From Trebouxia sp. TZW2008 (Eukaryota; Chlorophyta; Trebouxiophyceae; Trebouxiales; Trebouxiaceae), in the NCBI GenBank assembly GCA_002118135.1, contig BDIU01000386.1, forward strand, positions 1-64,000: a DNA stretch of 64,000 nt. The letters run 5' to 3'. Positions 13,601 through 23,476 of the stretch are shown here, piece after piece (positions within the stretch are counted from its first letter, which is position 1; every line of letters begins with the position of its first letter). The translations under genes were made by a program, and so were the position numbers. A model generated the notes under the pieces. It was not told the DNA's origin, ran no database searches, and was given only the letters and a program-made list of their open reading frames with translations.

Positions 13601-16600
13601 CTGTGCCTGCTGTGCTTTGCAATTACTCTCTCACTGTTGCCAAAGTAGGTTCATTCCTATACTTGAATGCTTGTCATCGAAATCTGTAGGCTTGACGTAT
13701 TCTGCCTTGCTTTGCATGCTGTGCTGTGCATGCTGTGTCTGAAGCAGTTGCATTTGCTTCCAGCTGAAGGTTGCGTCTATCAGTCTGCAGCTGAGGTGTA
13801 TCTCACAAGGGTCAGGTCTACAGCTCATGAGCTGTCTGAAGCTTTGGGCAAAATGCTGCCCCATTGTGCTGTTCAGCTACATGTACAAAACCACCTCACA
13901 GGCTGTGTTCAAAGCTTGTGTCCCTGCTTGCAGCCAAGGTCCACCCAGCCAAGGCTGAGGTCAATAGCTCACAGACTGTCGATTGCTGTGCTTTGCACGC
14001 TATGCTTTGTGTGCTGCTTTGAAACAGTTTTGCATCTGCTTGCAGCTGAGGTTCACCCTACAAGGGTGAGGTTCACAGCTCATGGACTCTCGCAGTTGTG
14101 GGCAGCTTGAAAGCGCTGGTTCCCACGGTGCTCTCCTCCTACGTTGACAACACCACCAAGTTCTGAATGGTGTGCTTTGCATGCTGTCTTTAAAATTGTA
14201 GTTCTGCTTGCAGCTGAGGTGTACCCGACAAGGGTGAGATCCACAGCTCACGGGCTGTCTGCAGCTGTGGGCAAAATGGGAGCGCTGGTGCCTACCGTGC
14301 TGTTCAACTACATTGGCAACACCACCAAGTTCTGGGTGGTGTGCTGGGCTGGCCTGTTGGGCTTCTTTGTGACTGTCATGTTTATCCCAGATGCCACTGG
14401 TGAGCTCAAGAGAGAGTGCATGATTGATCGTTTGGTTGGAACATGCTTGCTGCTTGCTTGCTTGATTGGGCATGCAATCCTTGCAGCACCCAACCAGGTG
14501 CCAACTCAGGTGTATATAGGCACTTTTGCCATTTCTGCGAGCAACTAACATTGCTGATTATATCACCGTGGGGATTACAATGACACTGATTAGCATTGCA
14601 TGTGGCATTGTTTCTGCCAGGGCTGCATTTTGTTTTGCAAAGAATCTTGTTGTACTCAGCTCATTGATCATCACGCCAATCAGATCTTGTTCCTGCCAAG
14701 ACTTCACCTCTTGGGAGCAAGAGAGGCGGTGGGAATACATTCAAGCTGAAAGGGGACATGAATACCCTAAACCCTAAACATGAATACCACGGCATTGCAA
14801 TGCACCACGATCAGCTGTTGATCAAATTTGGCTAATCGCGATAGTGTACCTTTGAATGTCTGTTTTTCCGGGACTGGGTTTGGTGGAGCAAGAGGTGAGG
14901 TGGGAATACATTCAAGCTGGCAGGGGACGTGAACATCACGGTATAGCAGTGCAGTTTTATCACTTGGCCATCAATCAGCACTCAATACAACGGCTAGCAA
15001 GATTGCTTGTTGATTTTGTGGCAGGACTGGATCTTTTGGAGCAAGAGAGGCGGTGGGAGTACATTCAAGCTGGAAGGGGTCACGAGTACCATGGCATAGC
15101 AGTGCACCCTCGCCACCTGTCCCTGTTTGAGAAGGGCATTCTGGGACTACACCATCAGTACAACCCCCAGCTAGATGCTGAAGCGAAGAAGTTTGAGGCT
15201 GAGCAGCACGCTGCAAAGCGAATTGAGGTAAGCGTGAAGAAATTTTGTTGTTTGTGATGCTGTGTTTGTGCTTCTTGGGCTGGGCTTGCATCACCAATAC
15301 AAGCCCCAGCTAGATGCTGAAACTAAGAAGTTCAAGGCTGAGCAGCACGCTGCAAAGCGAATTGAGGTATCCCTAAATGGGATTCTAAAATTTGTGACGC
15401 TGTGTTTGTGCTTCTTTGGGCTGGCCTTGCATCATCAGTTCAATCCCCAGCTTGATGCTGACGCCAAGAAGTTTGAAGCTGGACAGGTCATTGCAAAGCG
15501 CATTGAGGTGAGCCTTACTGGAGTCGCCTTCACAAAATGACAGTTCTGAAGTAGACAGAACGTGTATGATGATAATGATAAGCACATGCAGCTGCGTGCA
15601 GCTTGTTGATAAGGTTTTTTCTGAATGGGGGCTGACAGTCAGCACTAGCAAGACCAAGGTCTTGATTGTCGGCAGGAATGCTGAATCTGAGGCAGCTGAG
15701 TTAGATCTTCATGTGCGTGGTGCAGCAATTGAGGTGGCACATAACTTCAAGTACCTTGGCAGCATGTTCACTAGTGACGGCAAATTGGACACTGAGATCA
15801 GTCACAGGATTGCCAATGCTAGTGCTGCTTGGCATAGTTTGAGGGCTCATGTGTGGTCCTGCAAGTATTTGACGCTTGCCAGGAAGGTGCTGATTTTCAA
15901 GAGCGTCGTGCTGTCTGTGCTGTTGTATGGCTGTGAGACGTGGCCAGCTTTGAAGGGCCACATAAATTGCCTTGAAGTCTTCCAGATGAACTGCCTGAGA
16001 TCCTTGTGTGGGTTTAGCTGGCGTGACAAACAAACGAATGACAGCATCAGGTCCCTCTGCAAGCTGCCTAGTCTTGATCAAGTGGTCACCCATAGAAGAC
16101 TTAGGTGGCTGGGTCACACGGCACGCATGTCACAGGATAGACTGCCCTTTCAGTGTATGTTTGGACAGCTCTCAGGCACAAATGCAAAGGGTAGACCCAG
16201 GGACACTTGGCAGTCAACCATGTACAACAGTCTCTCCACCCTCCACTGTCAGTTTAAATGGTTCAGATCAGCACAAGACAGAACTGGTTGGAGACAGTTG
16301 ATGACACCTGTACGTACCTAGTTGGGCCTGCTGAGCCTGCCTAGAATGCGTGCGAAATCAATGAATGAATGAGCAAGCACATGATGAATAGCATTTGTAT
16401 AGACTCGCAGTTGTTTGTAGTATTATGGGGTTTTGGTACTTTTGCGATTTGGAAATGGGAGGAGATGATTGTGGTGGTGCGACCTTGCTCTTGCTATAGC
16501 ATTTCTGCACAAGATGACGGTTGCCATGTCACCATGTATTTGCTTGCACCTGACAAAGCACATTCAGACTTGCCTTGGGTGTGTTTGGACATGCTGGGGT

Positions 16601-16798
16601 GCATCAAATCACAAAAAGCAAAAATTGCGGCAACATGTCAAGGCAGGGCGGGGCAGACCTTCAGAGTGCCGTGAATCCTTGCTGTTATCAGCTTGACTGT
16701 ACAGAAACTGGTATTTATTGTATGTGCACTTTGCCAGTTTTCAATGCGCATCCATTTTGCAGGAGGAAGAGGTTGTCCAAATCCCTGATGGCAAATGA
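7628..16798 (+). CDS. MFS transporter, phosphate:H+ symporter-like
   Basis: Thirteen exons give a continuous 590-residue frame: 7628-7777, 7879-7929, 8163-8302, 8713-8839, 9381-9498, 9943-10049, 10910-11125, 11647-11786, 12656-12795, 13431-13589, 14214-14399, 15025-15227 and 16763-16798 (TGA). The major facilitator signature GDYVGRRWG lies in exon 4 between the second and third membrane helices. Exon 5 to 6 gives GGEYPMTGTSA, the position of the family motif in PHS-type phosphate symporters, and exon 11 has the VYPTRVRSTAHG block. Twelve helices can be placed, with a central loop rich in Lys and Gln and a charged C-terminal tail. The likely role is proton-coupled uptake of inorganic phosphate or a related anion at a cell membrane; the substrate is inferred from family resemblance only. 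The exon 9/10 border is ambiguous: canonical GT-AG (12795/13431) and GC-AG (12791/13427) both keep frame, differing at one residue. Splice-junction copies surround exons 5, 6, 8, 11 and 12. Confidence 0.85.
8940..9330 (+). repeat. Acceptor-side copies of transporter exon 5
   Basis: Two near-identical copies start at 9067 and 9224; the real exon starts at 9381, so the period is exactly 157 bp. A third, eroded copy lies around 8940-9040. Each contains CTTGCAG, the exon start, and runs through the codons for SVATGTTINGW, then diverges before the donor. The copies remain very similar to the exon, which argues for recent duplication. Confidence 0.9.
10105..10645 (+). repeat. Donor-side copies of transporter exon 6
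   Basis: The last ~45 bp of exon 6 and the intron start behind it recur with ends at 10155, 10257, 10443 and 10547, and in eroded form near 10598-10645. The shared core encodes RGRNVVLAFTMQ followed by a GT donor in most copies. Spacing is 106, 102, 186 and 104 bp. All copies lie downstream of the real exon, which ends at 10049. Confidence 0.88.
11820..12095 (+). repeat. Donor-side copies of transporter exon 8
   Basis: Two copies of most of exon 8 end at 11941 and 12089, each followed by GTAAGC like the real exon end at 11786. They keep the codons for WFCNDFMFYGNAT with small changes; the second copy has a stop (TGA) where the exon has a Trp codon. A third decayed fragment follows at about 12100-12180. 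Confidence 0.88.
13763..14166 (+). repeat. Acceptor-side copies of transporter exon 11
   Basis: Copies start at about 13763/13791, 13934 and 14046, ahead of the real exon at 14214. Each has a CTTGCAG- or TCTGCAG-like acceptor and the codons around AEVYPTRVRSTAHG. The 14046 copy extends through the region matching NTTKF and then meets a stop. Confidence 0.85.
14699..15507 (+). repeat. Copies on both sides of transporter exon 12
   Basis: Acceptor-side copies begin near 14699 and 14872 and repeat the codons for LEQERRWEYIQAGRG before the real exon at 15025-15227. Donor-side copies end at 15366 and 15507, 139 and 141 bp apart, and repeat the codons for HHQYNPQLDAEAKKFEA and the GAG|GT donor. This exon shows both duplication directions and so displays the rule clearly. 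Confidence 0.92.
15560..16372 (+). mobile_element. 5'-truncated non-LTR retrotransposon (LINE) inside the last transporter intron
   Basis: A 251-codon frame (15566-16321) encodes the end of a reverse transcriptase and the region after it: GLTVSTSKTKV just past the missing YxDD motif, then the FKYLGSMF, LLYGCETW and RRLRWLGHTARM blocks common in LINE families. The catalytic part is absent, as expected for incomplete target-primed reverse transcription. The 3' end finishes in (AATG)n near 16360-16372, a microsatellite-like LINE tail. It has the same orientation as the host gene and lies in the intron 15228-16762. The open frame suggests a fairly young insertion. Confidence 0.85.
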
Positions 16799-17954
16799 AG
16801 ACAGCCTAGATTTGCAACGCCTAGCTGCAACAGGATTTGTCCTTTTGGTGCAACTTTCCACTGTCACATACTTCAAATCAGCAGCAGAGATGACAGCAGC
16901 ATGCTGCATTGAGATCAGTAGAGGCAACAGCTGTCAGAGTATGATGCAGCATTAGTCACAAGATGGAGAGTAAACTATTTTGTTGAACAGCGTTCAAGGG
17001 CACACTTGTCAGCAGCATGCGCCTGATCTTTGGCAGCCTCTTTGCATCGCAGCAAATTGTTGGTATGCTTGAATCAACTGATACCCTTGCTGTTAGCAAG
17101 GCGCCAGTTCAAATTGTGTTTTGCATTGTTTTTCGGCCCATGCAGCTTGCTCACTTTCAAGCTGCGAATTTCACGTCCCGATTTCGTTCTGTTTTAGCGA
17201 TTGGATACAGAGGGTCTAGCTTGTCTCAAGACATTCAGTTCGAACATTTTGCGTGTGAGGTTCATTGCTCATGTTGCTCCTTTCCTTTGCTTGGTTTGTG
17301 TTCAACATATCTGATCCAAAATTTGCGCTACATCCATGTTCCATTTCATTCGAAATTCGCACTTTGTCAGGTCCCTGGTCTTTTTTTCGAAAATCCTTGC
17401 ACAGCTTAGACATTGTGGCAATGCTTGCTCCTGTTCCGTTGAAATCTCCCTGGCCAACCTTTTGTAGAGGCAGCAGGCTGCTACGGCTGTAACAGTCTGC
17501 TTTGTAGATCCAGCTGGAAAGCCAGCTCTGCAAATACTTTCTTGTTCATGAAATGCACTACACGCATGCACACTTGCCTGATGGCGATGGCCATTCAACC
17601 TAAACTAGTGTTGCTTGCTTGGCTGCAAGATAGTGTCAGACATCTGTGTATACATGACGGTAAGCAGACAGCAGCACATTCTGCATTTCATGCATCAAGT
17701 CAGTTGCTGCAACTTGCCAAAGTGCAGAAAGCTGGGCTTAACACAATGTCTGTTCCTAGGTGTGACTGTGCCAGCGAAAAAACACACAGATCATTGCGCG
17801 AGTGTCGCGGCAACAGCAGCCATCGTCAACGCACTACTGTCAACTGTGGCGACGAGAGCGCTTGCTGCACGCACAAGATTTTGCGGGTCGGCAATCGTTC
17901 CCAACTTTGCGCGTCAGATCACGGTGTGAAGATGCTTAAACGGGCTTTCTGAGC
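16799..17954. other. Intergenic between transporter and rhomboid genes
   Basis: No frame with recognisable family features was found on either strand. The region should contain the transporter 3' UTR and the rhomboid promoter, but no clear signal element was identified. Confidence 0.45.
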
Positions 17955-20900
17955 ATGTTCCCGACTTCGGAAGCTGCTGGACAGCAGGTAGCACCATGCT
18001 TGTTTGCGCCAATCTGTAGACTTTCGTCAGTCGAGTCCGCGAAATACCTGTTCTGCAGGTTTCGCTTGTAACCCGAACACAAGTCTGGTTTGCAGAGCAA
18101 CCGCTGTTGACCAAGTAAGCCCCCTTCATAAAGCTGTGTTATTGTACAATCCTTCTACAAACAAATTCAAACAAAGCCTTTTGGCTGCAGGGCAATATTG
18201 ATCTCGTGTCTTGGCATATACGCAGTTCAGCTTATTGCTGGGTACGAACTTGCAAATGAGGTCTGCCTGGGCCTAAACGCCGTCACACACAACTTGCAAG
18301 GTGATTGCCGTGCATGCATTCTATTCTGCAAGCTGTCACTTCTGCAAAGCAGCAAGCTGCTGTTTGCAAATTGCTTGCGCTGCAACAAGCTGTACACATT
18401 TGTTTTTGCTGGCCTGCCTACGAAGCAGCTATACTCTACTTTGGTCCCAGGCTGCCTCTTTAGCAGAGACTCCTGCCATGACGGCGTAGAAATTTTTTCT
18501 CTTTTTGCTGTTTGATGGCTTGCACAATGCAGACACGGTACTCTGGATATTGTCAGCTGTTGATGCCATGCAGTCATGGCGGCCATCGATGTATCTTATT
18601 GCTGATGCCATGTTGTTGGGCCGTATGCAACTTAGAACTATGCTTGAGGGATATTCATTTGAAGAAAATTGAGCTGAACGTTTCCTGCTTGTGCATTTTA
18701 CAGGATACCAGCTTCAGCATTTGTCAATGCATGCATTTCACATTTGGCTCTCAGCATGCTGGCATTTATGCCCATTAGGACTTCCCATTTTGAGCTGAAA
18801 ATCTCATAGGCATGCAATTTACAGAGTAGTGGCATCAGCGTTTGTGCATGGGGGGCTGCTACATGTGGCTCTCAACATGTTGACATTTGTGCCCATCAGA
18901 ACTTCCCTTGAGCGAATGCAAAGAATCTTAGCGCTGGCGCACTTGACTGCCCTTTTGCACAAAAACATGTTCAAAGAAAGTTTCTGAGCTGACGCCCTCT
19001 TGTTCATGCAGTTTACAGAATAGTGGCGTCAGCGTTTGTGCATGGAGGATTGCTACATGTGGCTCTCAACATGCTGGCATTTGTGCCCATTGGCACTTCC
19101 CTTGAGCGAATGCAAGGAACCTTGGCGCTTGCGCACTTGACTGCCCTTCTGCTATTGCTGGGCGGAGGAATTTACATTGGCTTGGCTGAATCAATTAGTC
19201 ATATCCACCGCTGGAGGTCAGCAGCTTCTGCTATGGATGCAACTGCATGACATTCATGCACAATGATGCAGACCCTGAAGCCTTTGAAAGCGGCGCAATG
19301 CATGCAAGCTTCATGCGTATTGCAACAAAGGAGTTCTGATCACATGGATGCTAGGCAGCTTTCAGATGCCATCTGGAGCAAACAGTAATCCTGTGCAGCA
19401 TCTGGCATATGCACCTGAGACACGCACCTGGCAGAGTCATATGGACTCATCAGAAAGCATGTTTAGGTTATGCTGATGATGTTGATAATCTGAAGTGCAT
19501 TCACAATCTTGGCTGCGCAGCATTGCAATAACAATGGCGCTTTTGTGTTATTGGAGTTATCGCTGGTTTGATTGTTGTAGACAGCAGCATGGGACAGGTA
19601 CAAGCACAATGTTTGACAAGCCGTTTTTGTCATGGCTGTGCAGTGTCGCATCAACAGTGGCAACTCAATGCGCAATTGGGTTTTCTGGAGTCATTTTTGG
19701 CTTGATTGTGGTTGACAACAGCATGACTGGAGCCACGCACAGAAGCATCTTTGGGCTGTTCTATGTCCCAGCACACCTTTATCCCTGGACCTTGCTGGTC
19801 CTGTGGCAAGTCATTATGCCTGGAGTGTCTTTCCTGGGGCATTTGTGTGGTGTCCTGGTAAGTCTGTCTTGCTAATCTATAGCTCAAATGCCATGGCAAC
19901 TTCCTCACTACACAGCTCTCAGCTGCGTTGGGCACTACCCATCAAGTTTGCTTTCATGTCAGTCACCACACAGCAATACCCGCACATTATGGTTCTTGAT
20001 ACTACATTTGTGTTGCCTTATACTACATTGTAAGCGCTCAATTCTGCCAATTGCCCTGTATCTGCAGGTTGGTCAGCTGTATGTTTGGGGTTTGTTACGC
20101 TGGCTTACGCCGTCAAATACCATGTTTCAAACGGTGGAGTCTGCAAGCTGGCTGGAGTGGTTGTATACCCAGCCTTCTTACATTGCCAACACAGGGGGGG
20201 CTACAGGGGGCCTACCCATCACCCGCCCCCCTGCCTTTGCAATCTCAGACACTGAGGGCCGCAGGTCAGTCCAACCCAACTCATGTATTGCTGACAAAAG
20301 TGTTACTTTTGTTTGCCTGCAAGCTGGCTTGCATGTTTCAATATCCAGCCTTGTTACATTGCCAGCACGCGGGGGCTACAGGGAGGGCTACCCATTACCC
20401 GCCCCTCTGCCTTTGCAGTCCCAGACACTGAGGGCGCAGGTTGGTTCATCCTGACTCACCCATCGCATAGGCTGCTTGAGCTTTCCATGCTATTTGTTAC
20501 TTGTTGCCCTGCGGCCTTCTACCCAGCAATGTTATGTTGCCAGCGCTGAAGCAGGGTAGGGGCTACAGGGGGCCTACCTGTCACGTGCCCCCCTGCCTTT
20601 GCTGTCTCAGACACTGAGGGCTGCAGGTTAGGCGATCCTGACGCATCCAATTCTCAATTTGTTGATGCATTTGCAGTACTATTTATACTACTGTTTGACC
20701 ACTGCCAGCACTGGGTAGCCTACAGGCAGGCTGCCCATCACCCGCCCCCCTGCCTTTGCAGTCCTAGACACTAAGGGCCACAGGTCAGGCATCCTAACTT
20801 ATGCATCGCTGACAACACTGCAACTTTTGTTTTGGAAGTCCCAGACTCCTAAGGCCGCAGGTCAGCTCACTTACAACAAGAAGAAAAGGAAAAGTCTGCA

Positions 20901-21655
20901 CTGTTAGGCGTCATAGAGCGAGCATCGTCAGCAGAAGCAGTGCAAGACTCACCCTGACTTATGCATTGCCAAAGTGCTTGAGCTTTTGTTCATCTCTCTA
21001 TTCAGTTGACTTTTGATGAGCTATGTGGCCTTATTACCTATCAGTCTCCTGTTCTTTTACCAAAAGCCAAGTGTTTCACTGAAAAGAAATTACTTTACCA
21101 GGCTGACTTCGCCCAACTGCGCAGATGGACTGATGGAAACTTATGTGCTGCAGTTTCAGGACAATGCTAAATCAAGCAAGACAATGGCTGAGTCAGCTGT
21201 TGAGTCAGAGAAGAGGGTGGACCCCAGTGCCCACCCAAGACAACCCCCCTACAGCCCTGGGGGACCCATTGATACCTGGCCCATCATCTTCTTCAGCGCC
21301 GCAACCGACAGTTGACATTCACAGGACAGGTAATACTATGGTGTTGAGACTCCAAGTCAAAGTTGCTGTAAGTCCCTTTATCAGTTTGTGCAGCTTCTAG
21401 CCACTTTGCTATCTGCATGCTCTGCCTTCATTTCACTTGATGGCTGAGCTGCTCTGACTGTTAACAGGCCAAAGCGTAAGCTTGATCTGGCATCTTGGCA
21501 CAGCTCTCATGCAGTTTGTGACATCATGGAAAGAAACATGTGTGATTGCTTGAACAGGTGATGGTCCATCCCCCAGAACAGCAGCAGCAGCTGCCGCACA
21601 AGCTAGAGCAGCGAAATTTGAGGCATCACAGAAGCGAGCTGCTGGACCTAGCTAA
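17955..21655 (+). CDS. Rhomboid-family intramembrane serine protease (RBL14/15-like)
   Basis: Eight exons give 362 residues: 17955-17987, 18059-18114, 18191-18300, 19012-19216, 19644-19857, 20068-20264, 21154-21329 and 21558-21655 (TAA). The rhomboid fold is indicated by FVHGGLLHVALNM (the HxxxN region), the nucleophile motif GFSG with Ser149, and GHLCG with His201, which form the catalytic Ser-His dyad. ERM at the loop start and FGLF.VPA.LYPW in exon 5 resemble plant RBL14/15 and yeast Rbd2-type proteins. The C-terminal tail is rich in Pro, Ser, Ala and Gln and presumably cytosolic; I see no UBA domain, which some plant relatives carry. The enzyme cleaves membrane-embedded substrates, probably in Golgi or organelle membranes; substrates cannot be predicted. 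Exons 4, 5 and 6 have splice-junction copies. Confidence 0.88.
18697..18960 (+). repeat. Acceptor-side copies of rhomboid exon 4
   Basis: Copies start at about 18697 and 18818, ahead of the real exon at 19012. The 18818 copy runs for about 140 bp with the codons for VASAFVHGGLLHVAL nearly intact, then decays. Because it retains the HxxxN region, use of its acceptor would alter the catalytic core. Confidence 0.88.
19510..19605 (+). repeat. Degenerate copy of rhomboid exon 5 start
   Basis: This stretch aligns with the first ~95 bp of exon 5 (19644 on), including a GCGCAG acceptor-like site and the part that encodes GFSG in the real exon; here it has drifted and no longer encodes the serine motif. 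Confidence 0.7.
20310..20860 (+). repeat. Four donor-side copies of rhomboid exon 6
   Basis: Copies end at 20439, 20626, 20783 and 20860; the real exon ends at 20264. They share the region encoding ATGGLPITRPPAFA..DTEG and a CAG|GT donor. Spacing is 175, 187, 157 and 77 bp, with similarity falling with distance from the exon. Confidence 0.88.
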
Positions 21656-23371
21656 CATTTGAGGGCTACATGCCTGCTGCAGAAGCCAGCTGTTGTGATT
21701 TGTGCTGTCTCCTGGGCTGCCTCTATATACTGAGGCTCCCGTTACAATGCCTTACAGCATTGATTTTTCTTTTCTTTTGTCTGTGCTGAAAGGTCTCCTG
21801 TTCTGTTTATGTATCTGCGGCTTGGCATGTGTTGTTTGCACTCGATGTGAGCAGGGTTTCGGCTGCAGGGTTTGGGAATGAGGCACGTAGTCGCTGTGTA
21901 TAAGTGGTTCTGGCTATGGCGCAATATCAGTCCGGTTCCTATGTATGCAGCACTGGAGTTCGTGTGAGTTGTATGTTGCTGTCAGACATCTGTTGCTAAA
22001 GTACTTGTACAATCAGATGGTGAGGCAGTTCTTGACAACGCAAAGTCAATTGATGCCAAAGATCAAAGTATCAGAGCAGAAAACAGTACAGGTCACAAAT
22101 TCAGTATCTCCAGCAATGGAGACAATTAGTATCACGCTACAAGCATTCGTGCAAGCGTAGTACAAATCAGCCTTGACTGGGTAAACAGATTCCTGCACCA
22201 TTCAGGCGTACGAAGCTTTAGGGCCTTGTGTTCAACACGAGATGCTCGTGCCTATCACCATGCAGCATGTACCTAATACTGTGACTGGTAACAAAGTACA
22301 ACGTAATGGGCGAAGCAGCAAACAGACTTGGACCTGAGACCCAGCGGCATCACAGCATGCCACATACTTGCGCAGTCTATGCCTTGCAAACAAGACGGCC
22401 ATGATGTATGGTGTCAGGCACAGATGCACCTAAGGCTGTCTGTGTGATTGTCTGAAACCACTTGAAGTCCCGCCCAAGGTCTCGAACTAGCAGGCAGACT
22501 GTCTCCTGTATAGCACAAGCAAATGCTTTTGCCATAAGCCTCAAGATTGCTGTCTACAATCATGACACAAGCACACACTTGGCGCATCAGTATAAGCAGC
22601 AGCATCATACAAGTAGCATCATTTGCCTTCTGTGATGTTGCGTTACAGGCACTGTGCACATGAATGTGCTCAGCAGCTATCTGCACATTGTGATGAAGTA
22701 AAGCTGGAGCACAAAGCACCTTTGTAACTTGTAGTCAGGTGCACGTAATGCTCGTAACACTCTTCTGTACAAAGTGACATTTGAGAAAAGTTGAACTCAA
22801 AATTTATCAAAGAAGCGATATATTGTCAGCAAGCATAGTAAGCGCCAATTGCAGTTTTTGAGTGACGCATCTCACCTTCAGCTGCAGTCAGAACTGCATC
22901 TGTAGCTGTCCCTTAAAGCTGCATCTGCAGGTGTACCTGAAGCTACTGTAGGTAGCTGTGTTTGAAGTTGTGAACAAAGCTGTAGCTGGAATGAGAGCTT
23001 CATCTGTAGTTGTTCCTGGAAACTGCATCAGCAGATGTACCTGAAGCTGCCATAGGTAGCTATACCTGTAATTGTGAACAAAGCTGTTTCCTTCGACACA
23101 AGTGACAGCTTGTCTGGAGTACAACTGCCTGCTGTCCTACAGTTGCAATTGAGACCTAAATCTGTTGAGGTCTTGGCATGAAACCAGCTGCCCTTTAATG
23201 CTGTGCTCTCTGCCATGTTTGCCATGAGGTGCAGTCAGTGGGACAGTTCCAAGAAAACTGTTGACAGCAGTCAAAAGCACGGTCAATGTTTCTGAGCTGC
23301 TTCCACTGACAAAGGCCCCCGTCCTGACGCCAAATGCCATCAGCTTTTCTGTTGTTTTTTCTCTTTCTGCT
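21656..23371. other. Intergenic with a short tandem duplication
   Basis: No gene was recognised. Around 22905-23115 a ~100-115 bp unit occurs twice, sharing GTACCTGAAGCT and GTGAACAAAGCTGT blocks. It lies downstream of the ankyrin gene in transcript direction and may be part of its 3' flank. Confidence 0.5.
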
Positions 23372-23455
23372 GTCAAGTCCTTGTCTGACATGCCCTAGAG
23401 GCTTTCAGCAGCAGTTCACGCGTCTCCTCGGTCACCTGGGCTGTTGCTGAGATCT
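23372..23455 (-). repeat. Copy of the last ankyrin exon across its stop codon
   Basis: This segment downstream of the stop repeats the codons for EETLELL.EAS and the following GATAGCAGAAA-like 3' sequence. It shows that the duplications are not limited to splice junctions: here the unit spans the stop codon and 3' flank. Confidence 0.75.
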
Positions 23456-23476
23456 GCCTTTTGTCTGTTTCTGCTA

